Source: Hyphomicrobiales bacterium
Lineage (GTDB): Bacteria > Pseudomonadota > Alphaproteobacteria > Rhizobiales > Rhizobiaceae
Direction: 5' to 3'
Length of the DNA stretch: 64,000 nucleotides
Assembly (NCBI GenBank): GCA_900471525.1
Contig: UCEZ01000021.1
Span: forward strand, 124,001 to 188,000
Shown: piece by piece, positions 53,401-60,610 of the stretch
Numbering within the stretch: position 1 is the stretch's first letter
Layout of the letters: each line of letters starts with the position of its first letter
Translations under genes and position numbers: made by a program
Notes under the pieces: generated by a model
Told to the model about the DNA's origin: nothing
The model's database searches: none
The model's input: only the letters and a program-made list of their open reading frames with translations

Positions 53401-55026
53401 CTCGACACCCATGCCGGCCCATTGCGAGCCGTTTCCGGAAAAGACGAAGGCGACCTTTGCGTCCTTCGTCACCGCTTCGCCGGTTTCGCCGATGTCGGAC
53501 GCCGGTTTCTCGAGGTGGCTGGCAATGGCGCGGATGATGTCTTCGGGATGGTCGCTGCGGGCGGCAAAGCGATGGCGCATCTGCGTGCGGTTGGCGCCGG
53601 AAGCAGCGATCACGGCGCGCGCTTCCTCCTTCGAGGCTTTGGCAAACGTCGATTTGTAAGACTTCAACAGTTCTTCGAGGCTGTTGACCGTATGGGCGCT
53701 TGCCAGGAACACATGGCCGGTGGCGTTGTTGCGGTTGCGCTCGTCCTGAATGGGATCGGGATCGCTGATGACGACGTGCGCATTGGCGCCACCGAAGCCG
53801 AAGGAATTGATGCCGGCAAGGCGGGCGCGCTTTCCGCGCAGCAACTCGATCGGGTTTGCCGTAACGCGAACGTTCAACCCGTCGAAATCGATGTTTTCAT
53901 TCGGCGTGTCGAAATGCAGCGATGCCGGCAGGTAGTTGTTCTCAAGCGCCATCACGGCCTTGAGCATGCCGAACAGACCGGAAGCGGGCTCAGTATGGCC
54001 GATATTCGACTTGATCGAGCCGATCGGGACGGGTGCACGCCGGTTGGCACCGATAACCGTGCCGATCGACCAGACCTCGGAGGGATCGCCCACCTTGGTG
54101 CCGGTGCCATGGCCTTCGACGAAGGCGACCTGGTTGGAATCGATATTGTTGCCTTCGTAGATGGCGCGCAGCAGATTGGCCTGAGCCTCGCGCGACGGAA
54201 GCGAGATGCCGTTGGTGCGCCCGGCTGAATTGACGCCGGTTGCAACGATCTTGGCGTAGCTGCGATCCTTCTCCTGACGCGCCCGGTCGGAGCGACGTAG
54301 AACGAAGACGACACCGCCCTCGGCACGCACGTAGCCGGCACCGTCATTGTCATAGGCGCGGCAGAGCCCTTCGGGCGAAAGCATGCGTGCCTGGGCAAAG
54401 CCGACGAAAGGAAGCGGGTGAGCCAGAACATTGACGCCGCCAACGATCGCCGTGTCGATTTCGCCTGCGTTCAGCGCGCGCATCGCCTGATCGAGCGCAA
54501 CCAGCGACGAGGAGCAAGCGGTATCGACCGTCATGCTTGGGCCGCTCAGGCCGAAAATGTGGGAAATGCGGTTGGAAACGATCGAGAGCGTGTTTCCGGT
54601 CATGAAATAAGGACCGGCCGCCGCCGGATCCTCGACGGTCAGATTGGCATGGTCGAGGCTCGACGCGCCGATATAGACGCCGACATTTTCGCCATGCAGC
54701 GATGGGATCGAGATGTTCGCATCTTCGAGCGCGCGCCAAGCCAACTGCAGCAGGACCCGCTGCTGCGGGTCCATGTACATGGCTTCGCGTTGCGACATGC
54801 CGAAGGCAGCCGGGTCGAAATCATAGATGCTATCGAGCACGCCAGCGGCGAAGGAATAGGTCTTGCCCGGATTGCCAATGACTGGATGCCAAAAGCGGGC
54901 AAGGTCCCAACGATCGGATGGAATGCGTGTGACGGTGCATTTGCCCTGGCGCAAAATTCGAAACAACGCCTGTGGCGAATTTGCCCCCGGGGCGAGACAT
55001 GCGCGCCCTATGATTTCAACTGTCAT
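47428..55026 (-). CDS. rkpA: RkpA, iterative highly reducing type I polyketide/fatty-acid synthase
   Basis: A 2532-residue megasynthase. Domains in order are ketosynthase (1-425; C171, H306, H344), acyltransferase (525-820; S617 in GHSVGE), dehydratase (910-1170; H922 in HIVDGKAILP and D1088), a degenerate methyltransferase region (about 1360-1500), enoyl reductase (1800-2115; IHGAAGGVG), and ketoreductase (2135-2310; GGIGGFG, Ser around 2268, Y2282, LDD at 2225-2227 indicating B type). A terminal acyl carrier follows (about 2415-2490; phosphopantetheine S2451). There is no thioesterase. One module with every reductive step should make a saturated acyl chain, which fits the rkp role in K-antigen lipid. 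It is the first gene of the leftward rkpAGHIJ operon. Confidence 0.95.
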   Translation of the reverse strand: MTVEIIGRACLAPGANSPQALFRILRQGKCTVTRIPSDRWDLARFWHPVIGNPGKTYSFAAGVLDSIYDFDPAAFGMSQREAMYMDPQQRVLLQLAWRALEDANISIPSLHGENVGVYIGASSLDHANLTVEDPAAAGPYFMTGNTLSIVSNRISHIFGLSGPSMTVDTACSSSLVALDQAMRALNAGEIDTAIVGGVNVLAHPLPFVGFAQARMLSPEGLCRAYDNDGAGYVRAEGGVVFVLRRSDRARQEKDRSYAKIVATGVNSAGRTNGISLPSREAQANLLRAIYEGNNIDSNQVAFVEGHGTGTKVGDPSEVWSIGTVIGANRRAPVPIGSIKSNIGHTEPASGLFGMLKAVMALENNYLPASLHFDTPNENIDFDGLNVRVTANPIELLRGKRARLAGINSFGFGGANAHVVISDPDPIQDERNRNNATGHVFLASAHTVNSLEELLKSYKSTFAKASKEEARAVIAASGANRTQMRHRFAARSDHPEDIIRAIASHLEKPASDIGETGEAVTKDAKVAFVFSGNGSQWAGMGVEAFRENLHFRQCFTSVSALFKFHSDIVLTDLLTDPDLDKKLSDTKFAQPLLFAVQAALSDSLVAMGIKPTAVFGHSVGEIAAAYAAGALSLVDAVSIVAKRSLHQDLLAGQGTMAAAMLGEDAANAFAKARGLEHVCVAAINAHNSVTISGPAHEVSAFRDAARKAKIPVQILDINYPFHHPIIDRAKKAFLADIPDIAPRKSELAYLSTVTGARMDGTQLDPDYWWKNVREPVRFQAATEAAIELGCSLFIEISPRPILSSYLKETVKQASIPGMVVPTLLRDAGEKGQDPISRAMARAIAHGAAFDEARLFGKRNAFVRLPNLPFEQSELRPPSTSDATDLFGRGSKAPYTLTGWRSDLNSGSWKNHIDAHLFPDLAEHIVDGKAILPGSGFIEIAISAAQQYYGTSEVDITNLEIVRPLELADNRMMELSTILSPETGDIEIRSRERLSEDDWAVHAVARSRKPIPADDTASGNVFAGLEKTATVTPAKAYETARQFGLDYGPRFQLMSKAVSYGDRFIDVELKDPEQAGNPFVSYSLNPISVDATFHGLVALFDRFTGEAGGAPYIPVRFGSVRVTNSGTTVKRALVEIERISANSIKAKFRFFGKGGELIAAFDDCRFRRTYLRQHKTLDMLSFHYEAVPSDRAAPLATLARSNALPLPLIAATEDNGIDNTTLLFNAAIYRACHEIALKLGKGTAKIDTRSLPGDFAFRCFLANCLYVLEDAGLCEHKAGSWKIAPEYSLPPVGDILKELYGERSERVVEAVLINNSYAEALDRIDALFASEISGNEADATARPQGFISDATLDHQTVHSESTRQRMNLVLAAVEKALASENGKTDLRIVEAGTISAGFTRKLATLAANYNAGLIVVEPRENAQRNLEIAFEEDAHVRVLKKDAFATLPAFDLVVSASDTIFTLIDEDGAIRNALRACLQENGALVAATNAPTVFSDFAYGLTEGWFARTQAVEFPIGKLATVTQWQKDLTDLGLRNISVEDRELSHGNIITVEAQGGQFTDTAQATDAQSADISSPVLVLHEGSVSSLHSMLPSGKDAIQAPLVPIQLTGDFDADADKIAEAIEGLNDKPVRAVYLSSATSADRSQDSTVLQNRVLSLSAFAEALRQYYSNVEPAADHRPRLVIAAPGGAPVTVGSRDKDAPGSSINSGLWAFARVLQNEYDFLDIHSLDFTGAKAGTGNQLAAALSMLDDQSGNREWLLDGTTGILSEIRAVPGPVDQGLRKTTDFRAATIRQRVSSQVGSIAWEESEIPQAGPDDVVVAVAATGLNFRDVMWAMGLLPEEALEDGFAGATIGMELSGHVVAIGSAVKDLSVGDAVMAIAPAAFSTHAVVSRSGVARLPETVSPVAAATVPVAFLTAYYAMMELGRIRAGETILIHGAAGGVGLAALQVAKLAGAKVIATAGTREKRRFLKMLGADHVFDSRSLAFVNDILGVTGGEGVDLVLNSLFAEAMEQSLSLVKPFGRFLELGKRDYYADSKIGLRPFRRNISYFGIDADQLLVNAPDLTKRIFTEIGALFEEGKLVPLPYRAFGFDEIGNAFRLMQNAGHIGKIVVLPPVAGRDEVATRPAGRMSVDSQGVHLVVGGIGGFGLAAANWLVDKGARNIALATRRGIADIETLEAIKRWENKGVSATVHACDVTDEAAADLLLKTLRQIGPLKTVVHAAMVLDDALINNLNRERNRPVIDVKAKGAAVFDRLTRSDTLEHFIMFSSATTLVGNPGQANYVAANGYLEGLARARRLEGLPGLAIGFGAIADKGYLAQNTDVNDLLSKRIGKTALKAQSALNQVESYIRSDPGTVDAAVAMISELDWAAARNLPVVRNALFEVILRTADQHSPGSDGKTMDLVAMIEGKSPQEAEDILYDLVAGEIAAILRVSKDTISRNKILKEIGLDSLMAVELGISFQQNTGFDMPLSGVADNTTVGDVARKLYDKVSKRDHGSDEDGEPTDNKIVSELTQRHIGNGTGTGTEKAASQ

Positions 55027-55442
55027 ATTCTATCGAACGCTCTAAACTGCTGTGAGTTGTCTTTGCTGATTGCACTTGATACGCGAAAAAAGCAATCGGA
55101 ACCTCTTCCCCCGACCCGCAGGATCGTCTCGTCTTCACTACGACGCCAGCTATATTAGCGTCCTTTTAACCCATGTTCACTAGCTTTCAACCCTGTTATG
55201 CGAACATACACGGGGTACATGACGGTCCAACACACTTATGGAAACACACCGTAACCGTTGTGGACAAAACTATTGCCGGAAAGGCGCACCGCGAATTATT
55301 TGAGCGGATGTGACCGTGGATGGCTTGTTGTGGGACAATGATTGTGCTTTTCAAAGGGCGATCGGGATTCCGGTTATTAGAATGCAGCGGCGCCAATGGT
55401 GTTTCAAATACCATTAATGGGGTCGATTTCGGAGTGCTTTAA
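55027..55442. other. Divergent promoter region of rkpA and rkpU
   Basis: A 416-bp AT-richer intergenic stretch with no credible gene. It should contain promoters for the leftward rkpAGHIJ operon and for rkpU. A 21-bp palindrome lies near the rkpU end. Clear -35/-10 pairs were not found by eye. Confidence 0.55.
55395..55415. promoter_or_regulatory. 21-bp palindrome, candidate operator of rkpU/rkpA
   Basis: AATGGT-G-TTT-C-AAA-T-ACCATT is symmetric in 9 of 10 base pairs (the tenth is G/T) around C55405. It ends 27 bases before the rkpU start and is the best symmetric site in the divergent region. A dimeric repressor or activator would fit; its identity is unknown. Confidence 0.5.
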
Positions 55443-56630
55443 TTGAACCGTTTGAATGCAATCCTGATTTGCGCCCTTCTGACGGGATGTCAGGCAGTTC
55501 CGGGCGAAGGCCCGCTATCTTCCGCAATCACCGAAGACGCAGGCCTTTCAGGGCAGGAATTAGGCCGGAAAAACACGGTCGCTTATGACGTGGTCGATGT
55601 TGACGCTCGCTCGGCTCGTCTGGTTTCCGATTATGTCGCAACCGCGCTCAATCGCCGGTTTGGCATCGGCGGCGGCGTTGGCCGCGTCGTTATCGGGGTT
55701 GGCGATGCACTGAAGGTAACCATCTTCGAAGCCGGCAGCGACGGACTGTTTTCCACAACTGATTCGAAGCAGACCAACCTGGACCTGGTGGTTCAGCCGA
55801 ATGGAATGGCTTCCATCCCCTATGTCGGGCAGGTCCAGTTCGCAGGCAAGACGCTTGAACAGGCGCGTCAGACAATTCTCGATGCGCTGGTCAAGAAGGC
55901 CGTCGAACCGGACGTGATCGTTACCAGCATGGCGACCGCCTCGCGAAACGTGACCGTATCGGGTGCTGTCGGGCACTCCGCCGTCGTCCCGCTCAGCCTG
56001 GTCAGCGAAACGATCAATGAGGTCATCGCAAAGGCCGGTGGCCCGTCCGCGCAGCCTTATGAAACCTATGTGACGCTGGTTCGTGGCAAGAGGACCGGCA
56101 CGGCGCTCTTGAAATCGATCATCGAAAATCCGTCGGAAAACGTCCACGTTCAGCCTGGCGACCAGATTTTCGTAACTCGCGACCCGCGCACCTTCACTGT
56201 TCTCGGATCGACAAAGATCAACAAGCGCGTCGATTTCGGCGCCAACGATCTGAACCTGCTCGAAGCCGTGGCGCTTGCCGGTGGCGGCAACGACGACACC
56301 ATCGACGCGAAGGGCTATTTCGTCTTCCGCTACGAAGAGCCTGATGTCGTCATGAGCCTGCTCGGCAAGGAACGCTTCAACGCCATGCTGAACAAGGGCA
56401 TGACGCCGGACAGCATCGGACGTTATCCGATCGTTTACCGTCTTAACATGACTCACCCGGACAGCCTGATCGTCGGCCAGACCTTCCCGGTCAAGAGCCG
56501 TGACGTCATCTACGCGTCGCGTCATCCGTCTGTCGATTTCGTCAAGTTCCTGTCGATTGTCGCACGGCCGATCGGCGTGGCAAGCGGCGCGACGAGCGCT
56601 GTCCGTAACGTGGAACGCATCGGCGATTGA
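55443..56630 (+). CDS. rkpU: RkpU polysaccharide-export outer-membrane lipoprotein (Wza/KpsD/BexD family)
   Basis: A 395-residue lipoprotein with lipobox LLTGC (Cys16), so it is anchored to the outer membrane. It has a polysaccharide-export domain (GVGDALKVTIFEAGSDGLF...VQPNGMASIPYVGQVQFAGKTLEQARQTI) and following SLBB-like repeats (VTVSGAVG..., FTVLGSTKI...). It should form the channel for capsule export with the KpsE/KpsM/KpsT-like proteins encoded 14 kb away. Translation starts at a TTG with GGAG about 8 bases upstream; the lipobox then has the right distance. It is divergent from rkpA, as in S. meliloti. Confidence 0.92.
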   Translation: MNRLNAILICALLTGCQAVPGEGPLSSAITEDAGLSGQELGRKNTVAYDVVDVDARSARLVSDYVATALNRRFGIGGGVGRVVIGVGDALKVTIFEAGSDGLFSTTDSKQTNLDLVVQPNGMASIPYVGQVQFAGKTLEQARQTILDALVKKAVEPDVIVTSMATASRNVTVSGAVGHSAVVPLSLVSETINEVIAKAGGPSAQPYETYVTLVRGKRTGTALLKSIIENPSENVHVQPGDQIFVTRDPRTFTVLGSTKINKRVDFGANDLNLLEAVALAGGGNDDTIDAKGYFVFRYEEPDVVMSLLGKERFNAMLNKGMTPDSIGRYPIVYRLNMTHPDSLIVGQTFPVKSRDVIYASRHPSVDFVKFLSIVARPIGVASGATSAVRNVERIGD

Positions 56631-56674
56631 TCCTTTGACGAGGTATCATCTGGCGCTATGCTCCAGACACATTG

Positions 56675-56711
56675 AAAAGCCGGCATCCCAAGGATCGCCG
56701 GCTTTTTCTTT
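56675..56711 (+). terminator. Intrinsic terminator after rkpU
   Basis: The stem AAAAGCCGGC (56675-56684) pairs with GCCGGCTTTT (56697-56706), extended inward by ATCC/GGAT, and a T-rich tail follows. It separates rkpU from the convergent GntR gene. Confidence 0.9.
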
Positions 56712-56719
56712 TGGCCTGA

Positions 56720-57478
56720 TCAGAAGGAGAGGTCGAGGACGCGGTCTTCGAACAGGCGGTTGCGCGAGCCTTCGAGATGAAGCCGCATGGCCTTTTGCGC
56801 ATCTTCGGCGCGGCCGTCGGCGATCGCCTGATAGATGGCGTTGTGCTCCTCAAAGACTTTTTCCAATCCAAGCCGCGGCCCCATCAGCGAAAGGCCATGC
56901 AGGTGCATGCCAACAGCGATATGAGGCTTCAGGGCTTCGATGGAGGCGGTATAATAATGATTGTTGGCCGCTTCGGTCACGCATCTGTGGAAAACGAAAT
57001 CGGCATCCGTGCGGTGAAGCTGGTGGCTGGTCGCCTCGCGTAGATCGGCAAGAGCCGCAGCGATCTTCTGGATGGCGGCTTCGTCCCGTCTTTGCGCGGC
57101 AAAGAAGGCGGCCGCCGGCTCGATTGTCAGACGGAATTCGTAACAGCGCTGGATGTCGGCGATCGTCTTGACTGGCGAATAGGCAAGATGTGTCGCGGGC
57201 GATGCTTGAGCGCTGACAAAGGTACCGGCACCCTGGCGCGAATAGACCATGCCCTCTTCGCGCAAGCGGCCCAGCGCATCGCGCACGATCGGCCGGGAGA
57301 CGCCCACGATCGACGCCAGTTCATGTTCGCCCGGCAGACGGGAGTCCGGCGGGTAGTTGCCGGAGCGGATGCGTTCGCGCAGCTGATCGACGACGCGATC
57401 GACCAGTCTCACCGATTTGACGCGCTCTGGTTTGGCGTTTGGGCCGGGCTCTCCGATTGAGGGGGCGTCTTGCGCCAT
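56720..57478 (-). CDS. FadR-type (FCD) GntR-family regulator
   Basis: A 252-residue regulator. It has an N-terminal GntR winged helix (RSGNYPPDSRLPGEHELASIVGVSRPIVRDALGRLREEGMVYSRQGAGTFVS) and a C-terminal FCD ligand-binding domain with the metal-site pattern TDADFVFHRCVTEAANNHYY and an EEHNAIYQAI helix. Such proteins usually sense small carboxylic acids. It is the last gene of the transporter-kinase operon and likely controls it. The ATG at 57478 is preferred to a GTG at 57490 that overlaps the kinase gene. Confidence 0.9.
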   Translation of the reverse strand: MAQDAPSIGEPGPNAKPERVKSVRLVDRVVDQLRERIRSGNYPPDSRLPGEHELASIVGVSRPIVRDALGRLREEGMVYSRQGAGTFVSAQASPATHLAYSPVKTIADIQRCYEFRLTIEPAAAFFAAQRRDEAAIQKIAAALADLREATSHQLHRTDADFVFHRCVTEAANNHYYTASIEALKPHIAVGMHLHGLSLMGPRLGLEKVFEEHNAIYQAIADGRAEDAQKAMRLHLEGSRNRLFEDRVLDLSF

Positions 57479-57483
57479 TTTCT

Positions 57484-58587
57484 TCACCACGCCTGTTTTT
57501 CGATCCTTGTCCTCTCGGACGTCGTTTGACTTAGCAGATTCTCAGGAACGAGTTTTAGCAAAGAATTGATATTGCCGAAGCCCCCCGATTTTACCGCGCA
57601 ACGGATCGTGCGGCCATGCGCATCTTCGATCTCGAACCAGGGAATGCCCGCTTCGATTTCACCATTCGGGATCAGCACGCGGGCGCCGAGTTCCTTCAAG
57701 ATGGCCAGTGCGGTGTCCCCGCCGCCCATCAGGACCATTTCGGGTTTCATGCGCTCGACCGTATCGCGGACGCCTTGGGCAAAGCGGGCAGCGACATCTT
57801 CCGGTCGCGCGGTTTGCTCGCCCGAGCACCGTATGATGGCAGGAAGCTGCGTGATGGCCTTTGCCGCCAGATCGCCGTCAGTTGCGTCAACGACAAGCAC
57901 GGTCTGGCATCGGTTGGCGAGATACGCGATCTGCGCTTCTGTTATCGGATCACGTGACCCAAAGGCGAACAGCGTATCTGCCGATGGCGAAAATGCCGGA
58001 ATTGACGGCGTCGAACGTGCCAGGGAACGAGCGATGGCGCTGCCAAGGCCGCGCGCTCCAACGGCGACCGTGGCAGACCAATCGATGTGCCGAACGAGTT
58101 CGTCCAGATCGGCGTCGCCGGAAGCATCGTGAACGTCTATCGAGAAAGAGTTGGCGGGAAACAACGGCCGGATCGGTAGCGGGACTTCAACGCCACGGCC
58201 CGAGACTGCACCATTGATCGTGAAACGCTGCTGATCGGGAATGGCCGGAGCGATGACGATCGTGCCGCGGCCAGCTGCCGTGCCGAGCGCCAGGCTTTCG
58301 GCGGCGACGTTGCCCTTGAGACGGGAATCGATCTTCTTGAAAAGAATGGCAGGCCGTGCCGGGCCTAAGACCGACAGAACCGCCTCGATCCTTTGGGCAG
58401 CTTCATCAGGAGGCAGAGCACGCGATGCAGTGTTGACCACCACCACATCCGGCGTTCGCGACAATGCCTCGCCGAGCGCACCAACCTCGATTGCCACCAC
58501 CACCTTCAGGCCAGCTTCGACAAAGGGCGTACCGGTATCAAGCGCGCCTGTCAGATCGTCGGCAATGATGGCGGCTTTCAGCGTCAT
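57484..58587 (-). CDS. Four-carbon acid sugar kinase family protein (DUF1537/OtnK type)
   Basis: A 367-residue kinase of the family that phosphorylates 4-carbon sugar acids such as D-threonate, L-threonate or 3-oxo-tetronate. The N-terminal IADDLTGALDTG and C-terminal VKSGGFGN motifs, with VLMGGGDTA between them, are diagnostic. It is coupled to the ABC ATPase gene by ATGA and is followed by a GntR regulator. The usual partners (4-phosphate dehydrogenase, class II aldolase) are not seen in the window, so the substrate is uncertain. Confidence 0.88.
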   Translation of the reverse strand: MTLKAAIIADDLTGALDTGTPFVEAGLKVVVAIEVGALGEALSRTPDVVVVNTASRALPPDEAAQRIEAVLSVLGPARPAILFKKIDSRLKGNVAAESLALGTAAGRGTIVIAPAIPDQQRFTINGAVSGRGVEVPLPIRPLFPANSFSIDVHDASGDADLDELVRHIDWSATVAVGARGLGSAIARSLARSTPSIPAFSPSADTLFAFGSRDPITEAQIAYLANRCQTVLVVDATDGDLAAKAITQLPAIIRCSGEQTARPEDVAARFAQGVRDTVERMKPEMVLMGGGDTALAILKELGARVLIPNGEIEAGIPWFEIEDAHGRTIRCAVKSGGFGNINSLLKLVPENLLSQTTSERTRIEKQAW

Positions 58588-59576
58588 CCGGGCAACCCTT
58601 CAGTGACCGCATGGCAGGCGACCATGTGACCCGGTCGGGCCAAGCGCCATTCCGGCACGACCTTGCTGCAGATATCCATGGCGATCGGGCAACGTGTATG
58701 AAACCGGCAACCCGAAGGCGGCGACAGCGGACTCGGAACATCGCCCTGCAGGATCTGTCGCTTGCGGCTGCGTTCATGCGCGGGATCAGCCTCCGGCACT
58801 GCGGAGAGCAGTGCCTTGGTGTAGGGATGCAGCGGGTGTTCGAACAGTTCTTCGCGTGTTGCGAGTTCGGCAAGGCGCCCGAGATACATGACGCCGACAC
58901 GGTCGCTGATATGGCGAACGACGGCCAGATCGTGGGCGATGAAGAGATAGGTCAGGCCGTATTTTTGCTGTAGGTCGAGCAAAAGGTTGATGATCTGGGC
59001 CTGGACCGAGACATCGAGCGCCGAGATCGCCTCGTCGCAGACGATGAATTTCGGCTGGCAGGCAAGGGCGCGCGCAATTGCCACACGCTGGCGCTGGCCG
59101 CCGGATAGTTCGTGCGGATAGCGTGAGGCAAAGCGCGGCGGCAGGCCGACATCAGCCAGTAGCATGGCAATCCGGTCCTTCAGTTCGGCCTTGGTGGCGA
59201 GCTTGTGGAACAGGATCGGCTCACCGACCGCTTCACCGATCGTCATGCGGGGATTGAGCGTCGAATAGGGATCCTGAAAGACGATCTGCAATTGGCGGCG
59301 ATAGGGTCGCATCGCCTTCTCGTCGAGTTCGACGATATTCTTGCCCTGGTAGATCACCTTGCCTTCGGTCGCCCTGTGCAGGTTGAGCAGCGTGAAGCCG
59401 GTGGTCGACTTGCCACAGCCGGATTCGCCAACAAGGCTCAGCGTCTCGCCTTCGAGTATTTCGAAACTGATATCGTCCAGCGCATGCACGGTGGCGGCGC
59501 GCTCGCCAAAGGCGCCGAGCCGGACGTGGAAATGCTTGACCAGATTTTCGATGCGCATCAGCGGTTGGGCGCCCAT
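58584..59576 (-). CDS. PepT-family ABC transporter ATPase (DppF/OppF type)
   Basis: The second ATPase subunit of an oligopeptide/dipeptide/nickel-type importer, 330 residues. Walker [10 protein letters not shown], signature LSGGQRQR, Walker B FIVCDEAISALD and the C-terminal cysteine-rich oligo-HPY region (GCRFHTRCPIAMDIC) are present. The ATG at 59576 overlaps the preceding stop by one base (TGATG). The last residues run into the kinase gene, so all are co-translated. Confidence 0.93.
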   Translation of the reverse strand: MGAQPLMRIENLVKHFHVRLGAFGERAATVHALDDISFEILEGETLSLVGESGCGKSTTGFTLLNLHRATEGKVIYQGKNIVELDEKAMRPYRRQLQIVFQDPYSTLNPRMTIGEAVGEPILFHKLATKAELKDRIAMLLADVGLPPRFASRYPHELSGGQRQRVAIARALACQPKFIVCDEAISALDVSVQAQIINLLLDLQQKYGLTYLFIAHDLAVVRHISDRVGVMYLGRLAELATREELFEHPLHPYTKALLSAVPEADPAHERSRKRQILQGDVPSPLSPPSGCRFHTRCPIAMDICSKVVPEWRLARPGHMVACHAVTEGLPG

Positions 59577-60610
59577 CACGCGGCCTCCAGTTTTCGTTGC
59601 GCCACGAAGCAGGCGACGCGGTGCGCCCCGGCTTGGCCGACGCCTTCAAGCGATGGAACGCGCTCGTGACAAACCTGCTCGGCCAGCGGACAACGCGGTG
59701 CAAAGGGACAGCCCTTTGGACGGCGTCCCGGTTCCGGCGGCGTGCCGCCGATCGAGCTGAGACGGGTCGACCGCTCGTCGGTCAGCTTCGGGATCGAAGC
59801 GAGAAGTCCCTGTGTGTAAGGATGGCTGGGGTTGTCAAACAGCGCATCGACCGGCGCGTCCTCGACCACAGTGCCGGCATAAAGAACGTTGATGCGGTCG
59901 ACGAGGCCCGCGATCAACGCCAGGTCATGGGTGATCCAGACGACAGACATGCCGAGCTTGTCGCGCAGTTCCTTCACCAGATCGACGATCTGCGCCTGGA
60001 TGGTGACGTCGAGTGCCGTGGTCGGTTCGTCAGCGATCAGGAGTTGCGGATTGCAGGCAAGACCGATGGCGATCATCACACGCTGGCGCATGCCGCCGGA
60101 CAGTTCGTGCGGGTAGGCATCGAGCCGGTCCTCGGCACCGGGAATGCCGACGAGCTTCAGAAGTTCGCCGGCCCGTTTGCGTGCTTCTGCTTTTGTCATG
60201 CCACGATGATAGATCAGCGGTTCGGCCAGCTGCTGGCCGATGCGCATCACCGGGTTGAGAGAGGTCATCGGGTCCTGGAAGATGAAGCCGACTTCGCCGC
60301 CGCGCACCTTGCGGAGATCGGCATTCGACATCTTCTGGAGGTCGCGTCCGCCAAAGTTGGCTTCGCCCTTGGTAACACGGATCTTGTTGGGCAAGAGCCG
60401 CATCATGCTGAGCATGGTCAGGCTCTTGCCGCAGCCGGATTCACCGACGATGCCGAGGGTTTCACCCTTGTCGACGTGAAGATCGATGCCGTCGACGATG
60501 GTCGCGGGACCATTGCGGGTCTCGATCTCGATCGTCAGGCCCTTGACATCGAGCAGGCGCTCGCGGGCCTTAGGCGTCGGTTCGGGGCGAATGTCACTGG
60601 CCATCATCAT
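59576..60610 (-). CDS. PepT-family ABC transporter ATPase (DppD/OppD type)
   Basis: The first ATPase subunit, 344 residues from the first of three adjacent ATG codons (60610, 60607 or 60604). It has Walker [10 protein letters not shown], with Leu replacing the usual final Thr as in many DppD proteins, signature LSGGMRQR, Walker [13 protein letters not shown] and the C-terminal [15 protein letters not shown] region. A GGAG lies shortly upstream. It pairs with the DppF-type protein. Confidence 0.93.
   Translation of the reverse strand: MMMASDIRPEPTPKARERLLDVKGLTIEIETRNGPATIVDGIDLHVDKGETLGIVGESGCGKSLTMLSMMRLLPNKIRVTKGEANFGGRDLQKMSNADLRKVRGGEVGFIFQDPMTSLNPVMRIGQQLAEPLIYHRGMTKAEARKRAGELLKLVGIPGAEDRLDAYPHELSGGMRQRVMIAIGLACNPQLLIADEPTTALDVTIQAQIVDLVKELRDKLGMSVVWITHDLALIAGLVDRINVLYAGTVVEDAPVDALFDNPSHPYTQGLLASIPKLTDERSTRLSSIGGTPPEPGRRPKGCPFAPRCPLAEQVCHERVPSLEGVGQAGAHRVACFVAQRKLEAA

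Noticed and set aside
52861-54228. A plus-strand frame of about 455 codons opposite rkpA
   Set aside because: It lies entirely within the ketosynthase and acyltransferase region of RkpA and encodes no recognisable motif; it is a shadow of the real gene.
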